From the NCBI GenBank assembly GCA_023213395.1, contig CM041465.1, forward strand, positions 107,267,741-107,331,740: a DNA stretch of 64,000 nucleotides. Reading direction: 5' to 3'. Below the pieces are notes generated by a model, which was not told where the DNA came from, searched no databases, and saw nothing but the letters and a program-made list of their open reading frames with translations. This DNA is from Cycas panzhihuaensis (lineage: Eukaryota; Cycadophyta). The position numbers and the translations under genes were made by a program. Below are positions 44,039 through 57,099 of this stretch, in pieces (the stretch's first letter is position 1; each line of letters opens with the position of its first letter).

Positions 44039-44367
44039 GTTAATATGGTGGTTAATACTAAATCCACTTGATTAATATTAAATGTGGTTTAGTTATTCTT
44101 AAGCAAAAAGGTATAAATATTACAGAGGGTTATAACTAATGGGGTTAGATGTATTATTTAGGGGATCATAAATAACCCTAGAGTCCATTGTAAAATCATC
44201 CAATGATTGTTAATATGATTCAATGACCTTTTATGGCAGGTTTTTTACCAAAAGGTTTTTCCATATAAATATTATGTACTATGTACCTATGCTCACTATT
44301 ATTTACTTATTATATATGATCATGATCCTATATTTTAGAATGCATGCATGTTTCACATTTTTTTACA
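44039..44367 (+). repeat. 3' LTR of plus-strand copia
   Basis: Begins TGTTAATATGG, ends TTTACA, and is followed by the target duplication AAGAT (44368-44372). It matches 34375-34702. Confidence 0.92.
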
Positions 44368-45109
44368 AAGATAATACAATAAGTTTCTAGGTAGCTATCC
44401 TTTTTAAATTTTTATCCTCATTTATTTCTCAATAATCTCTTCTATATAATATATAATAATGAATGATTAAATAGATGTATTATATATACTTACCTTATGG
44501 TTAAATACACACATGTGAGGTTCATAAATAGTGACCTCAACTAATCATAACATATTATAAATAAATATATATTGGTTTGGGATTAGTTGATTTTTCTAGT
44601 AAAAGCAATCAACACTAATCCTTTAGGGATGGAAATTTGAATTACGTCAACCCTCTTCCCTTAGAAGTAAAATTGAATGCAACCCAACAAATATGATTAA
44701 CAAGAGTCATAGGAATGCCTATCATCATTGGGTAATCCTAACTGATAAACATTCATGCAACACTTCTTGAAGGGAGGCTAACTGCTTATTAAATATATTG
44801 GAGAACTAATTTGGTAAGTGACCAATCCCCCAAGGCATGTTAGATTCTCCATTAGTTTCTTCTAAGTACATGAGGCTTTTAGGATCTTATACCTTAATAA
44901 GGTCCTCTTTAACCCTCAATTCTCATGGGGGTCTATACTTTTATGTACTTTATTTTATTCTTAGATTTGTTATATATAAATCCATATCATTACTAAGTTC
45001 CATTTTAGAGCTTCAACTATGTCATACCATTGAAAGAATATAAGGACCTCTTACCCTTACATATGGGGCTTTGAGGAGAAGGATGTAGTTTAGGCCCATT
45101 ATAGAGTAT
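44368..45109 (-). other. 3' tail of minus-strand Tat-like element
   Basis: Non-coding. The part at about 44790-44990 matches 23060-23260 of the plus-strand element (shared blocks around CCTAAAAGCCTC and TTGGTCA...TTAG). The integrase C-terminus ends at about 45110, only some 120 bases before this conserved tail, leaving no room for the second RNase H. Confidence 0.6.
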
Positions 45110-46401
45110 ATTTTTACCTCAATTTAGAGTAAAAAATTCTTGTCCCTCATAAGCATTATATTTTCATAGGTATTATGGATTAATAGATTTTTGAGATTCT
45201 AGGATTTCAAGGGTGGCTAGGTGGTAAGGTTTATTGTCTAAATCTTTGAGCACCAAGTAGAGATCAAACAATGTAGAATCAAACTTATGCTACTTATCAT
45301 AGAAGTATTCCAACTTAAGCACTTTCTCACCTATAAGAAACTTCCTAGGCCTAAGAGGCTTGTCATGAGCTACTTGGGTATTTCTCTTAGAAGTTAAATT
45401 TTTCTGATATGTCTTAAGAGGAGTCTCATCCACTTTTTCAATTTCCAATAGCCTATCCTATCTCAACCATTCTTCATTAGTAAATTATTTGAGTAACATT
45501 TGGAGGGAGAAGAGTAACATTTAGAGTGAAGGGATCTTGACCTCCGAGGAGAAAATGGATTGAATACTAAAGACTAAAGAAAATAGGATTATCCCCATTA
45601 CATTTTATATAGAAGTATCATATGCTCATAAGGAATGAAAGAGTTAAGTGTGCCAATCCAAATAAGAAGTGACAACACTTTTGGCCAAAATCTTAGTCAA
45701 CATTTTGTTGAAGGCTTTAATCTAGCTATTAGCTTATGGGTAGTATGGGGATGTTGTCTTATGTATGATGTGGTATTTTTCATATAACTCATTAATATGG
45801 ACATTGTAAAGTAGGGGTCTTATTTCCAGTGATGATGACATTAGGGACCCTAAATCTATAAATGATATGTTAAAAGATGAAAGTAGCAATCGACTTCCCA
45901 ATTATAATACTTAATAGAATAACCTCACTCCACCTTGTAAAGTACTCTATAATGGTTAGGATGAGCTTATAATTATTAGATGATGGAAGACATATTTTCT
46001 TAATGAGGTTAAGACCCCATTAGGAAAATAGCCATAGGGAGAGGATAAGTCATAATGAAGTGGTTGGATAATAAATTAAAGAGGAGTATGCTTGGCACTT
46101 CTTACATTGTTATATATGAATAAGCACATCTTTGAATAATATAGGTCGATAGTATCCCATTTAAAGGATGTGTTAAGTAGTGGATTAACAACCAAACTGA
46201 CCACCACATATGTTGTAGTGGTATTTAGTTAGAGCAACTTATGCTTCTAAAGGAGAAAGGCATCCCGATAATACTCCATTAAAGAAGCACTTATAAAGGC
46301 CCTAATTGAGTAGTAGGTACTAGTATGTAGCTACTATAACTCTCTTCTTTTTCTTAAAAGAGACATTCAAAGGGTAGATTTAATCTTAAGGGTAAATCTA
46401 G
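45110..46401 (-). pseudogene. Integrase of minus-strand Tat-like element
   Basis: The HHCC region is recognisable as YNICGGQFG then QCKKCQAYSSL (about 46090-46240). The core begins WGLNLIKK and continues LTIIEYFTRWSEVILLS and IGKSIATFIF, then FRVPNVIITGN. In this copy the core segment between the first and second catalytic positions occurs once, which shows that the doubled segment in the plus-strand element is an extra. A degraded C-terminus (LATLEILESQKSINP) ends near 45110. Stops are frequent. Confidence 0.75.
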
Positions 46402-46406
46402 ATATC

Positions 46407-46718
46407 TGAAAGAAGGATGGGTCTAGGGAATAAATCACTCATATGCATACAATGGCAATGGAAAATGAAAAAGAGATGAAATAAGATATCAGAGAAAAGC
46501 TTTAAGGTGAGAATGAATAATAACTCCCTCCTTGAGATTTCACCTTTTATTATTGAGGGTAAGCATTAGGGTTAGGATTTTTTCGCCTAATGGCATGAAC
46601 TTGAAATTACAACCAAATATACATAAAGTGCATTTCACTAAGAGACTAATGCTAATAATATACCATAAGGTCACTTAATTAATCTATACAAATGACCTTG
46701 ATACATTAACCTCTTTTA
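46407..46718 (-). repeat. 3' LTR of minus-strand copia
   Basis: Matches 53735-54046 in length and sequence. A purine run, GGGAGGGA on the minus strand (46721-46728), precedes its start and is the likely polypurine tract. Confidence 0.92.
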
Positions 46719-47199
46719 ATCCCTCCCATTAATAGTGGAAGGTCATTTTAAGAAAATCTATTCTATGAGGTCTTCATTTGAGCCTTATTATTACATTAAA
46801 ATTCTAAATGATACTTTTGTAGAAAAATCCTTATCGGGAATAAAATATATGGTCTTTCTAAGATCTGTATCTCTTTTTATAAATCAAAATGATTAAGGTG
46901 GATTTTGATGTAGCCTTATAACTAAGAAACTTAAATGTGTAGCTTGATCTACTGAGTCTCCATATACCATTTGGTTATCCCCTATGTCCTTTCAGCTTTT
47001 CATAGGTTCCAATTTTCTAAAACTAGTATAACCCTTATCCTTCTGTGCTCACATAGGATTTTCACAAATAGGATAGAGCAAAGATTCATTCTTATTCTTC
47101 CACACCCATAAGGGATTTTCACAAATAGAATAGAGTATGATGATCTTGTTGCCATCTTCTTTAATCAGTCAAAGATGGAGGCCCTAAGGCCGACTTACC

Positions 47200-49960
47200 T
47201 TTAGAACTGTCTAAACTTCAACCTTTGCAATGGTTTGGTGAAGATATCAACCACTTGATTTATTGTAGGATAATATTCTAGTTGAATTGTATTGTCATGA
47301 ACTAATTCTCTAATCTTGTGGACTTTTGTACTTATGTATTTTGTATGATAGTGAAATATAATATTTTTCACCATGTGGATTACTTATTGATTATCCACAT
47401 GAAGGTTGATAGGATTTATTTGGGTGATATTCAATATTTCCAATAATTTTCTAAGCCATATCACCTCCTTGTTGGTCTTAAAGTAGTAATGTATTCAGCT
47501 TTGATATTTGAATCAACAACTATCTTCTGCCATCTATATCTCCATGATATTGGTGCTATTCTAAGAAATGTTACATACTCACATGTAGATCTTTCTATGT
47601 CTTTATCTCCTACAAAGTCTAAGTATGTGTATATATAAAAATTAAATTCATTATTAGGTTCATATAACAGACCAAATTTACTAGTTGTCTTTAGGTATTT
47701 TAACACTCAAACTGTAGCCTACCAATGATTCTACTTAGGATTTGTCATGAATCATGTAAGAATATTGACAGAGTGTGTAATATATGGCTTTGTATTGGTA
47801 ATGTAGATAAGACCACATACAAGTTTCCTATAGAGTATTGTGTTTGCCTCCCTAATATTACCATTAGCTGAGAGTTTGTTAATAGGGTCTATAGGTTAAG
47901 CTACTGGTCGAACATCTTCTAACTAAAACTTGGTTAGAAGATAGTTGATGTATTTTTCTTAGAAGTGAATTTTTTTTTTCATTCTTTTATGTTACTTCAA
48001 TTCCCAAGTAATATTTCATCAAACCAAGGTTAGACAATTCAAATGTTTTACTAAGATCATTTTTTAGCTGGCTTATTACCTATTCACTGTTACCCATTAT
48101 TAGCATGTCATCCATAAAGATTATAAGATAAGTGACTTTGTCTTTTTGGCACTTGATGAATAGTATTGCATCAATATCTTAGTAGTCATAAATCTCATAT
48201 CTAAGTTACCACATTCTTTTAGATAACTTGGAAAACTAAATGTAAGGGGCTTGTCTAAATCCATACAAGGACTTTCTGAGCTTGTAAACCTTATGCTCTT
48301 AACCTTTAATCTCGTATCTTTCTAGTTGAGCTATATAAGTTTCTTTTTTAAGATCCCCAATGAGAAACATGGTCTTAATATCAAGCTGGTGGATTTTCTT
48401 ACTCTGTTGAGTAGCCAAGGCCACAAGAGTTATGATTGTGGGCCACTTGGTTGCAGGTGTAAAGACTTTAATGTAGTTGATACCTTCCATTTGTGTGAAT
48501 ACTTTAGCTACCAACCTTACCTTATATTTTTCAAGGTTGTTATCTAATCTATATTTATTTTTAAACACCTATTTATTTTGAGCTACCTTTCTACTAAGTG
48601 ATAGATTAATGAACTCCTATGTACCATTTTTTATAAGAGATTAGTATTCTTCATTCATTACATTTCTCTAAACTATATGTTTCATAGCTTTTTGGTACGA
48701 GAGGGGCTCTTCATTAAGAGTAAGGTGCAATTCTTTTGGTTCAAGCTTAGTATATAATAATTCCTACATCCATGCTCTATGGACACTTTGAGTGCTAATT
48801 TTTCCCACTTCATCTGGTTGTATATCCTTGTTGAGATGGTGGGATTCATAAGATCCTTGTTTTCTCAACTTCTTAGTTCTCATCTTGTTTATTAAAATGA
48901 CAATTTTGTAAGGAGGATCTTGAAGCACCTAGGGAAGATGGTCCTTCTACCACTATTTTGCCTTTGTCAACTGAAAGTAGAGAGGATGATTCTTCTATAA
49001 TGTCTTTGCCTTTGTCAACTCTATTATCTTCAAAGGATAGTGTTAGATGTATACTCATTGATTCAGAGTAATAGCTTATATCTTCTAGACCTCTATTATC
49101 AACTTCTAATATTTGGAGTGATTTATATATGTCCCTTACCCTAAATTTTAGAATATAAACAACATACTTGATAACATCATTATAGCAACGTGAGGGTATT
49201 TTGGAGTCCAGTCTAAGCAATCGATCATCTATCTATACAAAAATAACATCTTTGGTAATGATGAATTTTCATTATGAACGTATAAAGACCCTATACCCTT
49301 TATTATCCATAGAGTATCTAATAAAGATACCTTTAAGTGCCCTTGGCTAGAGTTTATTTTGATTTGCATCTAGAATACGGGCATAGTATATAAAGCCAAA
49401 AATTTAGAAGTAGTGAACAATGGGGGCTTGTATTGACTACTTTTCATTGGATGATTATCCTTCCTTTGATGGGCTAACAATAATGATATAATAAATAACT
49501 GTCTAGATGGCTTTAGCCTATAGGTAGGTAAGTACATTTTTGTATACCAACATAGCTCAAACCATGTTTATGATTGTTCTGTTCATATGCTCAGCAACTC
49601 TCTCTTGCTATGGGGTACCTACTAATGTTGTTTGATATTTAATGCCATGATCTCAAAGGTAGTTTTCAAACTCATGTGAGGTATATTTGCCATACTTATC
49701 AGTTCAAAGATATTTGATTTGACAACCTGACACTTTTTTAGTGAAGGCTTTGAATTCTTTGAATATACAGAAGGCTTTATCTTTCTTATGTAGAAAATAT
49801 ACCCATACTTTCTTAGTAAAATCATAAATGAAAAAGATGTAATATAACTTACCCTTTAGTAAATAAATGGGTACTAATCTACATAGATTAGAGTATACCA
49901 ATTGTAATGGATGACTTAATTTCCATTGACTTTTAAGAAAGGGTTATCGATGAGATTTGG
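47200..49960 (-). pseudogene. Minus-strand copia integrase, RT and RNase H
   Basis: Integrase: FFIYDFTKKVWVYFLHKKDK and KYGKYTSHEFENYL (about 49690-49840), then IKYQTTLVGTP. RT: YKVRLVAKVFTQMEGINYIK, VFTPATKWPTIITLVALATQ and HQLDIKTMFLIGDLKKETYI (48299-48530), then KLRKSLYGFRQAP. The catalytic box is FMDD (about 48100-48125), so both Asp are kept. RNase H: LKYLKTTSKFGLLY, YLDFVGDKDIERSTCEYV (47550-47700). Breaks are mostly TAG and TAA. Confidence 0.87.
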
Positions 49961-50630
49961 TAATGATACAAGCTTTATATTTGAAGGGCTTGGAGGAGAA
50001 CTTTAGAAGACTTGGAAGAGTATTATAAAGATCTCTAAGTCTATCAATGTAAACATGGGCCATGCGAACATGTCAAAGAGCTTCTAATAACAACATTAGA
50101 TGGGTTAGGATGGTGTTAAATGTAAATTCTTCATCAACACAAGGGCTTTAGGCACAATGAGCTTTAGAAGATTGAGAGCTATTCAATCGAAAGAGTTTAC
50201 AAGTAAGATGTCTAGTCAAGACTACACGATTAGTTAGAGGGTGAATGACTTAGAGAGTCTAGTCATTTACAGTTATACTTAGATTAAGTCCATGAGAGAC
50301 AAGTGTGGATAAGGAGAGTAGGTTTTGTTTGAGATAGGGTATGTATAGGACATCACACAATATAAAATCTCTTAAGCTTGGGAGTTTTAGGAAAATATTA
50401 TCAATTCCTTCAACATGTTATTGTGATTTGTTAGCTATATAAATAAATCCTTAAATATTTAAGTCAAATGTTTGATATAGACTATGATTATATATCATAT
50501 ATTAAGTTGCTCCTCTGTCCATAATCCACTATCCATCGACTAAAGTAATGCTATTTACAATTCCAATAGGGTTTGGCATTAGTAAAGGGAATTTACAAGT
50601 GATGTATCTACATCGAGCTTCAAAGTATCT

Positions 50631-51751
50631 CTATGGTTGGTCAATGGTATTTGATGCTGAAGATCCCTCAATTCTTTGAAAGTATGCTTGTACAAAACCT
50701 ACACCACTAAAGGATTCTTCACAAGTTTCTTTAACATTATAAGCTCCATGTTTTAGTTGGAACTTAGCCAACTTATAAGTGGTAGTTTTATAGTCTTTTG
50801 CAAAGTGTCCTTTATGAGTACACCAATTACACATAATAGTTTGATTACTAGTCCTTAAAGGGATATTGGTTTAGCCTGACTACCTTACTTTTTGTTGAGG
50901 TGGTCCTTGGCCTTGAGACTATTAAGGCAATGACTGAGGGTTTGGTTGACTTTGTGGATAATTTTCCATATTTCTTCTACTTTCTCTTACTTGGTTATTT
51001 CCTCTACTATGAGAGGGATCTTGATTCTTTGTGTAGCAAGATTCTTCTTCCACCTCAAATGCTATATCTAGAAGAGAGTCAAAGGCTACATCAAGAAGAG
51101 AGTCAAAAGCTACAAAGTTAGTATTAAAGGTCTTTTTAAATTCTATGAACTTCTCAGTAAGTGCTTTGAAGTTGAGTGTCTTTAATGTTCTACTAGATTG
51201 AAGACTTCTAAGCAAGTTTTTATAATCATAGACATGTAGATATGATTAGATGAAGAATGCTCAAGTGATGTATTGGGTCCTAAAATCCTTATCAATTGCA
51301 TATTTATTAGTCAAAGGAGATTTATTGTCTCATGAGCTCATCTATTCTACATTTTTAATTTGTTTATTTTTAAAATAAGATGAACAAATTCTAAGTCTAA
51401 CTTAGTATCAAAGTTCTTCTTGAGAACTTCAAAAACCTTCTAGGTTGTATCATATTACTCTTCATTAATCAAGTTATGTAAGGAGTGATCAGTAATGAAC
51501 ATAATTCCTACATGAATCTTTTCATCATCTATCTCCCATTATAGTTTGGTTATGGAATTTATAGGAGCTGTTAGAGCGGTTCCACTTGAAGTAGGTGTTG
51601 TAGTTGTTGTAGGTATGATGGGTGTAGGTTGTAAGTGGGCTCTCCAAAGGTCTTTATACTTTATAGAATTTTTAACTCTAGTGTACTATAAATCTTAATT
51701 TTCTTTACCTTTCAATATGTAGTTGATGTTCTACTTAAACTGAGATGACAT
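50631..51751 (-). pseudogene. Minus-strand copia gag
   Basis: A frame opens MSSQFK at 51751 and can be followed with several stops through a UBN2-like region (FEVLKKNFDTKLDLEFVHLI, about 51360-51430) to a zinc knuckle, CNWCTHKGHFAKDY (about 50790-50831), where the last Cys is Tyr. A tandem near-repeat, FDSLLDVAFDSLLDIAF, at about 51065-51115 comes from a 24-base duplication. Confidence 0.7.
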
Positions 51752-52602
51752 GGTGATGATGAAGAAGTAGAAGAGATGATAGAAGTATGTGCTATTAACA
51801 TGTGTGGTTAGTACACTTGGCATAACAAGGATATAGAAATGAATACTATGATGAGGAGATAAGTAATGATTAAGTATTTTAAAACAACTATAAAGAATAA
51901 GTATAAGCAATGATATAAGAATAAGGCCTAATGTAGAGCTGGCAAAGAGTGGTAATATGTCATACTACTATCCTCTAACTTATGTCCAAATATAGGTGAG
52001 GTTTTGATACCTAAGGCTTCTAGTATACAATTAGGGCTTTCACCTACTCTTGGTGATTAAATCTAAGTCACAATGGAGCCTTGGTACTTCTAGTCCTCAC
52101 CTAATTTATTAGTGAGTAGTTATATACCTCCATTGAAGAGTTAAATAGTATGTGTATATTCTATGGCTATGACAGATGTTAGATTGGGTTGATTTTAGTC
52201 TCGCATTAAAGTTTTAGTTGTCCTAGTTAGTTATCAGGAGAATCCCTAAAGGGAGTCTATAGGTATGGCTAACCTATCACTCTACCAATATTCTAGTTAA
52301 GACCAAACCCAATATAAAACTTACACCTCCCTTAGGTTCTAAACTTTAGCTAACTATGGTCTATTTCAACCAAGGTAAGTGTGTGAATAAGTCAAGAAAT
52401 GGTAGTATAAATTAAACATAATGGCTTCATTTTAGGGAATATAAAAATATGTTTATATTTATACTACTGAAATGAATTACTAATATGTTGATATTTGCCT
52501 TTATACTTTTGTCTATTAATGTGCTTGTACATAAATAGGTATGTAAAGATGCTAAGTATAAACACCAGATTTTGTTATGATCTAGGTGTTTTACTATTAC
52601 AA

Positions 52603-52605
<3 letters not shown>

Positions 52606-52640
<35 letters not shown>
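52606..52640. repeat. (AT)n microsatellite
   Basis: About 17 perfect AT units. Confidence 0.95.
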
Positions 52641-52641
<1 letters not shown>

Positions 52642-52977
52642 CCTTTTCTATTTGAGAGACCCCTTCTTTTTTATTAAGAAAAGGGAAAAAACAGAAAAAA
52701 CTTAAAAAATTACTTCTAAACTTAAATTTTGACTAAGAGAGAAAGTATTAGGAAAAGTGAGAGGAACCTAAATATTCTATTAGAAACTTCTATATGGATA
52801 TCAACCATATGAAATGGCCAAAATATTTTAGCTCAAAATTTCACTCTCTCAGATGATAGATCTCGATGTGATGAGTCAAGAAATCTTCTGGTAAAACTTC
52901 TAAAAATCAATAGAAATAATTTAAAACTCACTGAAACTCCTATGAGACTTTCCTTAGCAAAAATCTAAATTTTAAAG

Positions 52978-52980
<3 letters not shown>

Positions 52981-53009
<29 letters not shown>
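52981..53009. repeat. (TC)n microsatellite
   Basis: About 14 perfect TC units. Confidence 0.95.
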
Positions 53010-53720
53010 AGTACATTAAATTTGATAAATTTTATTTATTAGATTCTTTGAGGCTAGATCTACTAAAATCCTTAAGATATTTTGATATACATTGAAAATT
53101 TTGAGAAATTTTCTAAAAAAAATAGTCAAATTAGGTTGACTGAACTTCTACTTGTTGAGGTCAATCGAGGTAGAATTCGAGATGGTGTAGAAGATAAAAA
53201 TATTTTTCTTGCTTAGGTGTCCCTCCTTATAAACTTTTAGCCAAAATAGATAACTTTTAATTTTCACCTCTCATAGGGCTAAACAATTTTTTTTTTAATA
53301 GTGTAGGCTTATTTCTACTACTTGTAAGCAACTAAAAATTTGCCCTACAACTTTAGTATATATATTTTATAACTAATAATTGATGTATAATGAAAAATCA
53401 ATAGAATCTCTATTATTAAAATTTAAAATTAACTAAAAAGATTGATAAAAAGCTAATTTTTTTTAGGAGTGATAAAAAACTAATTTTTTTTAGGAGCGTA
53501 AAGCTAAGAAACCTTCCAGCTAATAACTTTGATCATCAATGCACCTACAAATAAATAGAGAATATTGAAATATGCTATAAATGAAATATAATCTTTGCAT
53601 GATAAAAAAGCTCTCAAAATTTTGAAAATAATAAGTGCACTCTCAATACTTTATATTAAAGGTAAAGGAGAGGTAAAATGACTCCATGCAAGTAGAATGG
53701 AGTGAATAGATTCCCTTCTA

Positions 53721-53732
53721 GCTCTAATACCA
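53721..53732 (-). other. Initiator-Met primer site of minus-strand copia
   Basis: The minus strand reads TGGTATTAGAGC, two bases inside the 5' LTR end at 53735. It carries the same CAG-to-TAG change as the plus-strand copia site. Confidence 0.9.
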
Positions 53733-53734
53733 CA

Positions 53735-54046
53735 TGAAGAAAGGATGGATCTAGGGAATAAATCACTCACATGCACATAATAGTAATAGAGAATAAAAAA
53801 GAGATGAAACAAGATATGAGAGCAAAGATCAGACATGAGAATAAATAATAACTTCCTTCTTGAGATTTTACCTTTTATTATTGAGGGTGAGAATTAGGGT
53901 TAAAATTTTCCCACCTAATGATATGAACTCAAAATTATAACCAAATGTATATAAAGTACATTTGACTAAGAGACTAATGTTAACAATATACCCTAAGGTC
54001 ACTTAATTATTCTATACAAATGACTTTGATACATTAACCTCTTTCA
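53735..54046 (-). repeat. 5' LTR of minus-strand copia
   Basis: Read on the minus strand it starts TGAAAGAGG and ends TTCTTCA. It matches 46407-46718 and is flanked on the right by ATATC (54047-54051). Confidence 0.93.
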
Positions 54047-54051
54047 ATATC

Positions 54052-55660
54052 CTTATACCATTATACTCCATTTTTATTTGGAATGACATCTACCTGGAAG
54101 ATGTACTCATCTAGGAGTGAATTCTCAACTATGTCATTGTTCATGTTGGGAAGGGGTACTACAACAAGTTATTTAACAACAACCATACCTTTCTTTGACT
54201 TGTGATTTATGATTCATAAGTTAAATTTTTAGAGCAATAAGGCCCATTTATCAGCTTACCTAGTAAGATCAACTTTGGTGAGCAAGAGGCAAATGGCCTC
54301 TAACCATATAATGACATGTATAGTATTGCTAAGTAAATAATATTGTAATTTATTAGTCATAAATACTAATGCTAAACTCTCTTCTTAAGAGACTAAATAA
54401 TTCATTTTTGTCGCCACTAATATTCAACTTATAAAGTAGACAACATGCTTCTACCCAAATTCATCTTCTTAAGTGAGTATAACCCCAAGTGATTCCTTGA
54501 TAGAAGAGGTATACATGGTGAAAGATTTACAAAATATAACTAGAGTGAGGATGGGCATAGAAACTAATGATTGCTTGAGGTTATCAAATAAATCCTAGAT
54601 AATTGGTATCCACTTAAGCAAAACTACCTTTTTAAGGAGGTTTATGAGGGGCTTTACATTTAAAGTTAAGTTAATAATTAACCTTTGAAGGAACCCAATC
54701 CTCCTATGAAATGACTTAATTTATTTTTGATTGGGTAACAGGGATATTACTACTATGGCCTTAACTTTATTAGGGTCTACCTTGATGCCATTTCTCAAAA
54801 TAATATTTCTAAGCATCTTACTTAAGGTGACTACAAACATGCATTTATTGGGATTAAGGCACAACTAATAGTTATGACATATTTTGAAAATAGTTCCTAG
54901 ATCATGAATGTGATCCTTTCAATATCATGATTGGCCCAACATGTCATCAAGGTAGACAACAACTATAACATTGACAAAGTCATGGAAGGTGAAAACCATG
55001 GCCTATTGGTACATAACCCCAACATTCTTTAGGCTAAATAACATGACCTTATAAACAAATGTATTGTATAGTGTAGTGAATGATATTTTATGATGATCCT
55101 CAATTAAGATGAAAATCTATTTGTATCTTGAGAAACTATCCATTAGGGACATCACTTAAAATCCTGTAATTTGATCCCAAATTTGGTCAAGGAAGGGCAA
55201 TGGAAAATTATCCTTGGGAGATAAATAATTGATATTATGAAAATCAATGCAATAGGAACAATGTTTAATACCTATTGAGAATAATTCATTATGTGGATGA
55301 AATCAAAATTTTAACTTCTTACTTCATTATTATGAAAAGGTAAGGGTAAATAGGCCTTTGTTTTTGTTGCTTAGGATTGGATTTACAAATGGCGATGATA
55401 TAGTGGATTATGATGTCTTCATGTTACTATAGTCTTATGCAAAGATTATAGAGAATTATTTGAAGAGTTCCTTGAGTTATTAGACTTCAAAGGGTGAGAA
55501 ATTAACTCCCACTTTGATTACTCTAGGATTATCATCATTTTTTAGATCAATATTCATGATTTCCCTTACCAACATGGCATTGACCTCTTTGAAGTGAGGA
55601 TATACAAGCTCTAGTAGAGGAGATAGAGTATAAGAATCTTGATTTGTACTTGTTAAGATC
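54052..55660 (-). pseudogene. RT and RNase H of minus-strand Tat-like element
   Basis: The start, NPRVIKVGVNFSPFEV (55480-55530), resembles the segment just before RT in Tat polyproteins. DNFPLPFLDQIWDQ, VMSLMDSFSRYK and FVYKVMLFSLKN follow, then the intact catalytic VVVYLDDMLGQS (about 54940-54970). NPNKCMFVV and GFLQRLIINLTLNVKPLINL lead to RNase H with TMYTSSIKESLGVILTQEDEFG and SLALVFMTNKLQYYLL (about 54340-54520). It is cut at 54051 by the copia insertion. Stops occur roughly every 30-50 codons. Confidence 0.8.
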
Positions 55661-57099
55661 AAGTTGGGCTAGATATATTTAACAAATCTAAATTTATGAT
55701 GATTAGGCAAGAAGTTAGGAGAATCTCTTACTAGATGTTCCAAGTTGGCCTCATCCTTTTCAAAGTAGTCAAGGCTAAGAATGACTCTTAGAACTAGATT
55801 ATCTTAGTAAGGATGATCTTAAAAAGGTAAATCAGGTATGAATGGCTCTTATGATGAGGTGTTAGAAGTGTAAAGAAGGATGTTGAAAAAAGTGGATGCC
55901 TTAGGTATAAGATCTACCTGAGTGGGAAAGTCTCAATCAAGTTAGGCAAGAAGATTAAATTATGGACTATGAATAGGCTAATGAACAAGATTGGAAGAGG
56001 TATTAATGAGAGAGGGAAAATCCTTCTCATTATTAGAAGGGAAACCTCCAATTGGGTGGCTGAAAGGAGGATCATATTATAGGAAGATCATGTGGATCTC
56101 TCTTACCTCCTCTTTACCTCCTTTTAGAAGTGGTTTAATGGCAAAATACTATTTCAAGCCTAGAGAGTTAAAAGGAGAAGAAGATTTTCTTTCCTTAAAA
56201 ATTATGTCAATGAGTAAGATAAATTACCTTATAGGCTTAATTTTACATTTGATAATTTTTAGCTGACCATCATATATAAACTTAAGCTCATGAAAATATG
56301 AAGAGTAAATTACTAACATCTAACTAATCCATAGCCAACCTAGTAACATATTAAATTCATGGTTAAGATTAAGGACAATAAGTTCCACCATGATTATCTT
56401 TCTTATAAGCGTGAATGGGAGGGTGACCTAACTAATTATAGTTTTTAAAATTTTGTTATAACCTTGGCATACCCAATTAATAGACTCAAATGTTGATATC
56501 TCTAAGTATTCTAGGAGTTAGAGAGGAATAACATTAATTGAGGAGCTTTTGTTAATAATGCAAAATTTGATATTGATATCCTCCTTAAGGATTTTGATGT
56601 TAAAAGGGATAATTTCATTATGATTGCTCTCTTCCTCGTTGGTTAATATGGAAGTATCAAATAGTAGGTAGGTTTGATAGTCAAGTTAGGCCTGGGCACC
56701 CCAAGGGTGTCAAGTAGGAGTTACCTTTGGTTAGGAGAACTCTTAAGGAAATCCATAATAGAGATTCCTACTAGAATAGTCTTTAGCTCCTCAATAAATA
56801 AAAAAATGTCTTCCTTAGTATACCAAGGAATAGACCTAAAATAAATAGGCCTAATAGGAAATTAAGGAGGAGGATCTAAAGACTTGTCTTTAGAAGAAGA
56901 ATCCCCATCCAATGATTTGGAAGAGGTGGAGACCTTACTGGCCTCCACCATGTTAATTATCTTTTTAGTCTCCCTGCCTATAAGAGGTAATTTATTTTAC
57001 ATGTTTCTTTTCTTGATGTCACATTTAGGTGATGAGGAGCCTTTATTCTTGGCCTTGAAATTAGAGTCTTCAACATCTCTATCATCTAAAACCTTAGAT
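55661..57099 (-). pseudogene. Protease and linker of minus-strand Tat-like element
   Basis: The protease loop reads IINKSSSINVIPL (about 56530-56570), matching IINEGSSVNIIPL of the plus-strand element; neither keeps the catalytic Asp. EISTFESINWVCQG follows. Between protease and RT lies a long linker with no recognisable domain, as in the plus-strand copy. Frames are broken and the limits are approximate. Confidence 0.6.

Larger units (their letters stand above)
34375..44367 (+). mobile_element. Ty1/copia element with LTRs and TSD AAGAT, carrying a nested Gag-only element
   Basis: A plus-strand copia. The 5' LTR is 34375-34702, the 3' LTR is 44039-44367, and the target duplication AAGAT is at 34370-34374 and 44368-44372. 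The primer site follows the 5' LTR, and a purine run AAGGAGAAA precedes the 3' LTR. Gag and pol (39690-43960) are decayed but in the right order: gag, protease, integrase, RT, RNase H. About 3.5 kb of another LTR element is inserted at 35684 in its long leader. Confidence 0.92.
51752..53720 (-). other. Leader of minus-strand copia
   Basis: About 2 kb without a sustained frame between the primer site and gag. It contains an (AT)n run at 52606-52640, a (TC)n run at 52981-53009 and a duplicated 29-base unit near 53443-53500 (ACTAATTTTTTTTAGGAG twice). Nothing else is recognisable. Confidence 0.6.
46407..54046 (-). mobile_element. Minus-strand Ty1/copia element with LTRs and TSD ATATC
   Basis: The 5' LTR is 53735-54046 and the 3' LTR is 46407-46718, each 312 bases. 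The target duplication ATATC is at 46402-46406 and 54047-54051. Order on the minus strand: LTR, primer site, long leader, gag, integrase, RT, RNase H, purine tract, LTR. It interrupts the minus-strand Tat-like element between RNase H and integrase. About 90 percent LTR identity by eye and many TAG/TAA stops show that it is old. Confidence 0.93.

Noticed and set aside
44837-45043. Plus-strand frame of 68 codons near the Tat-like tail
   Set aside because: Opposite strand of the integrase end and conserved tail; no recognisable protein.
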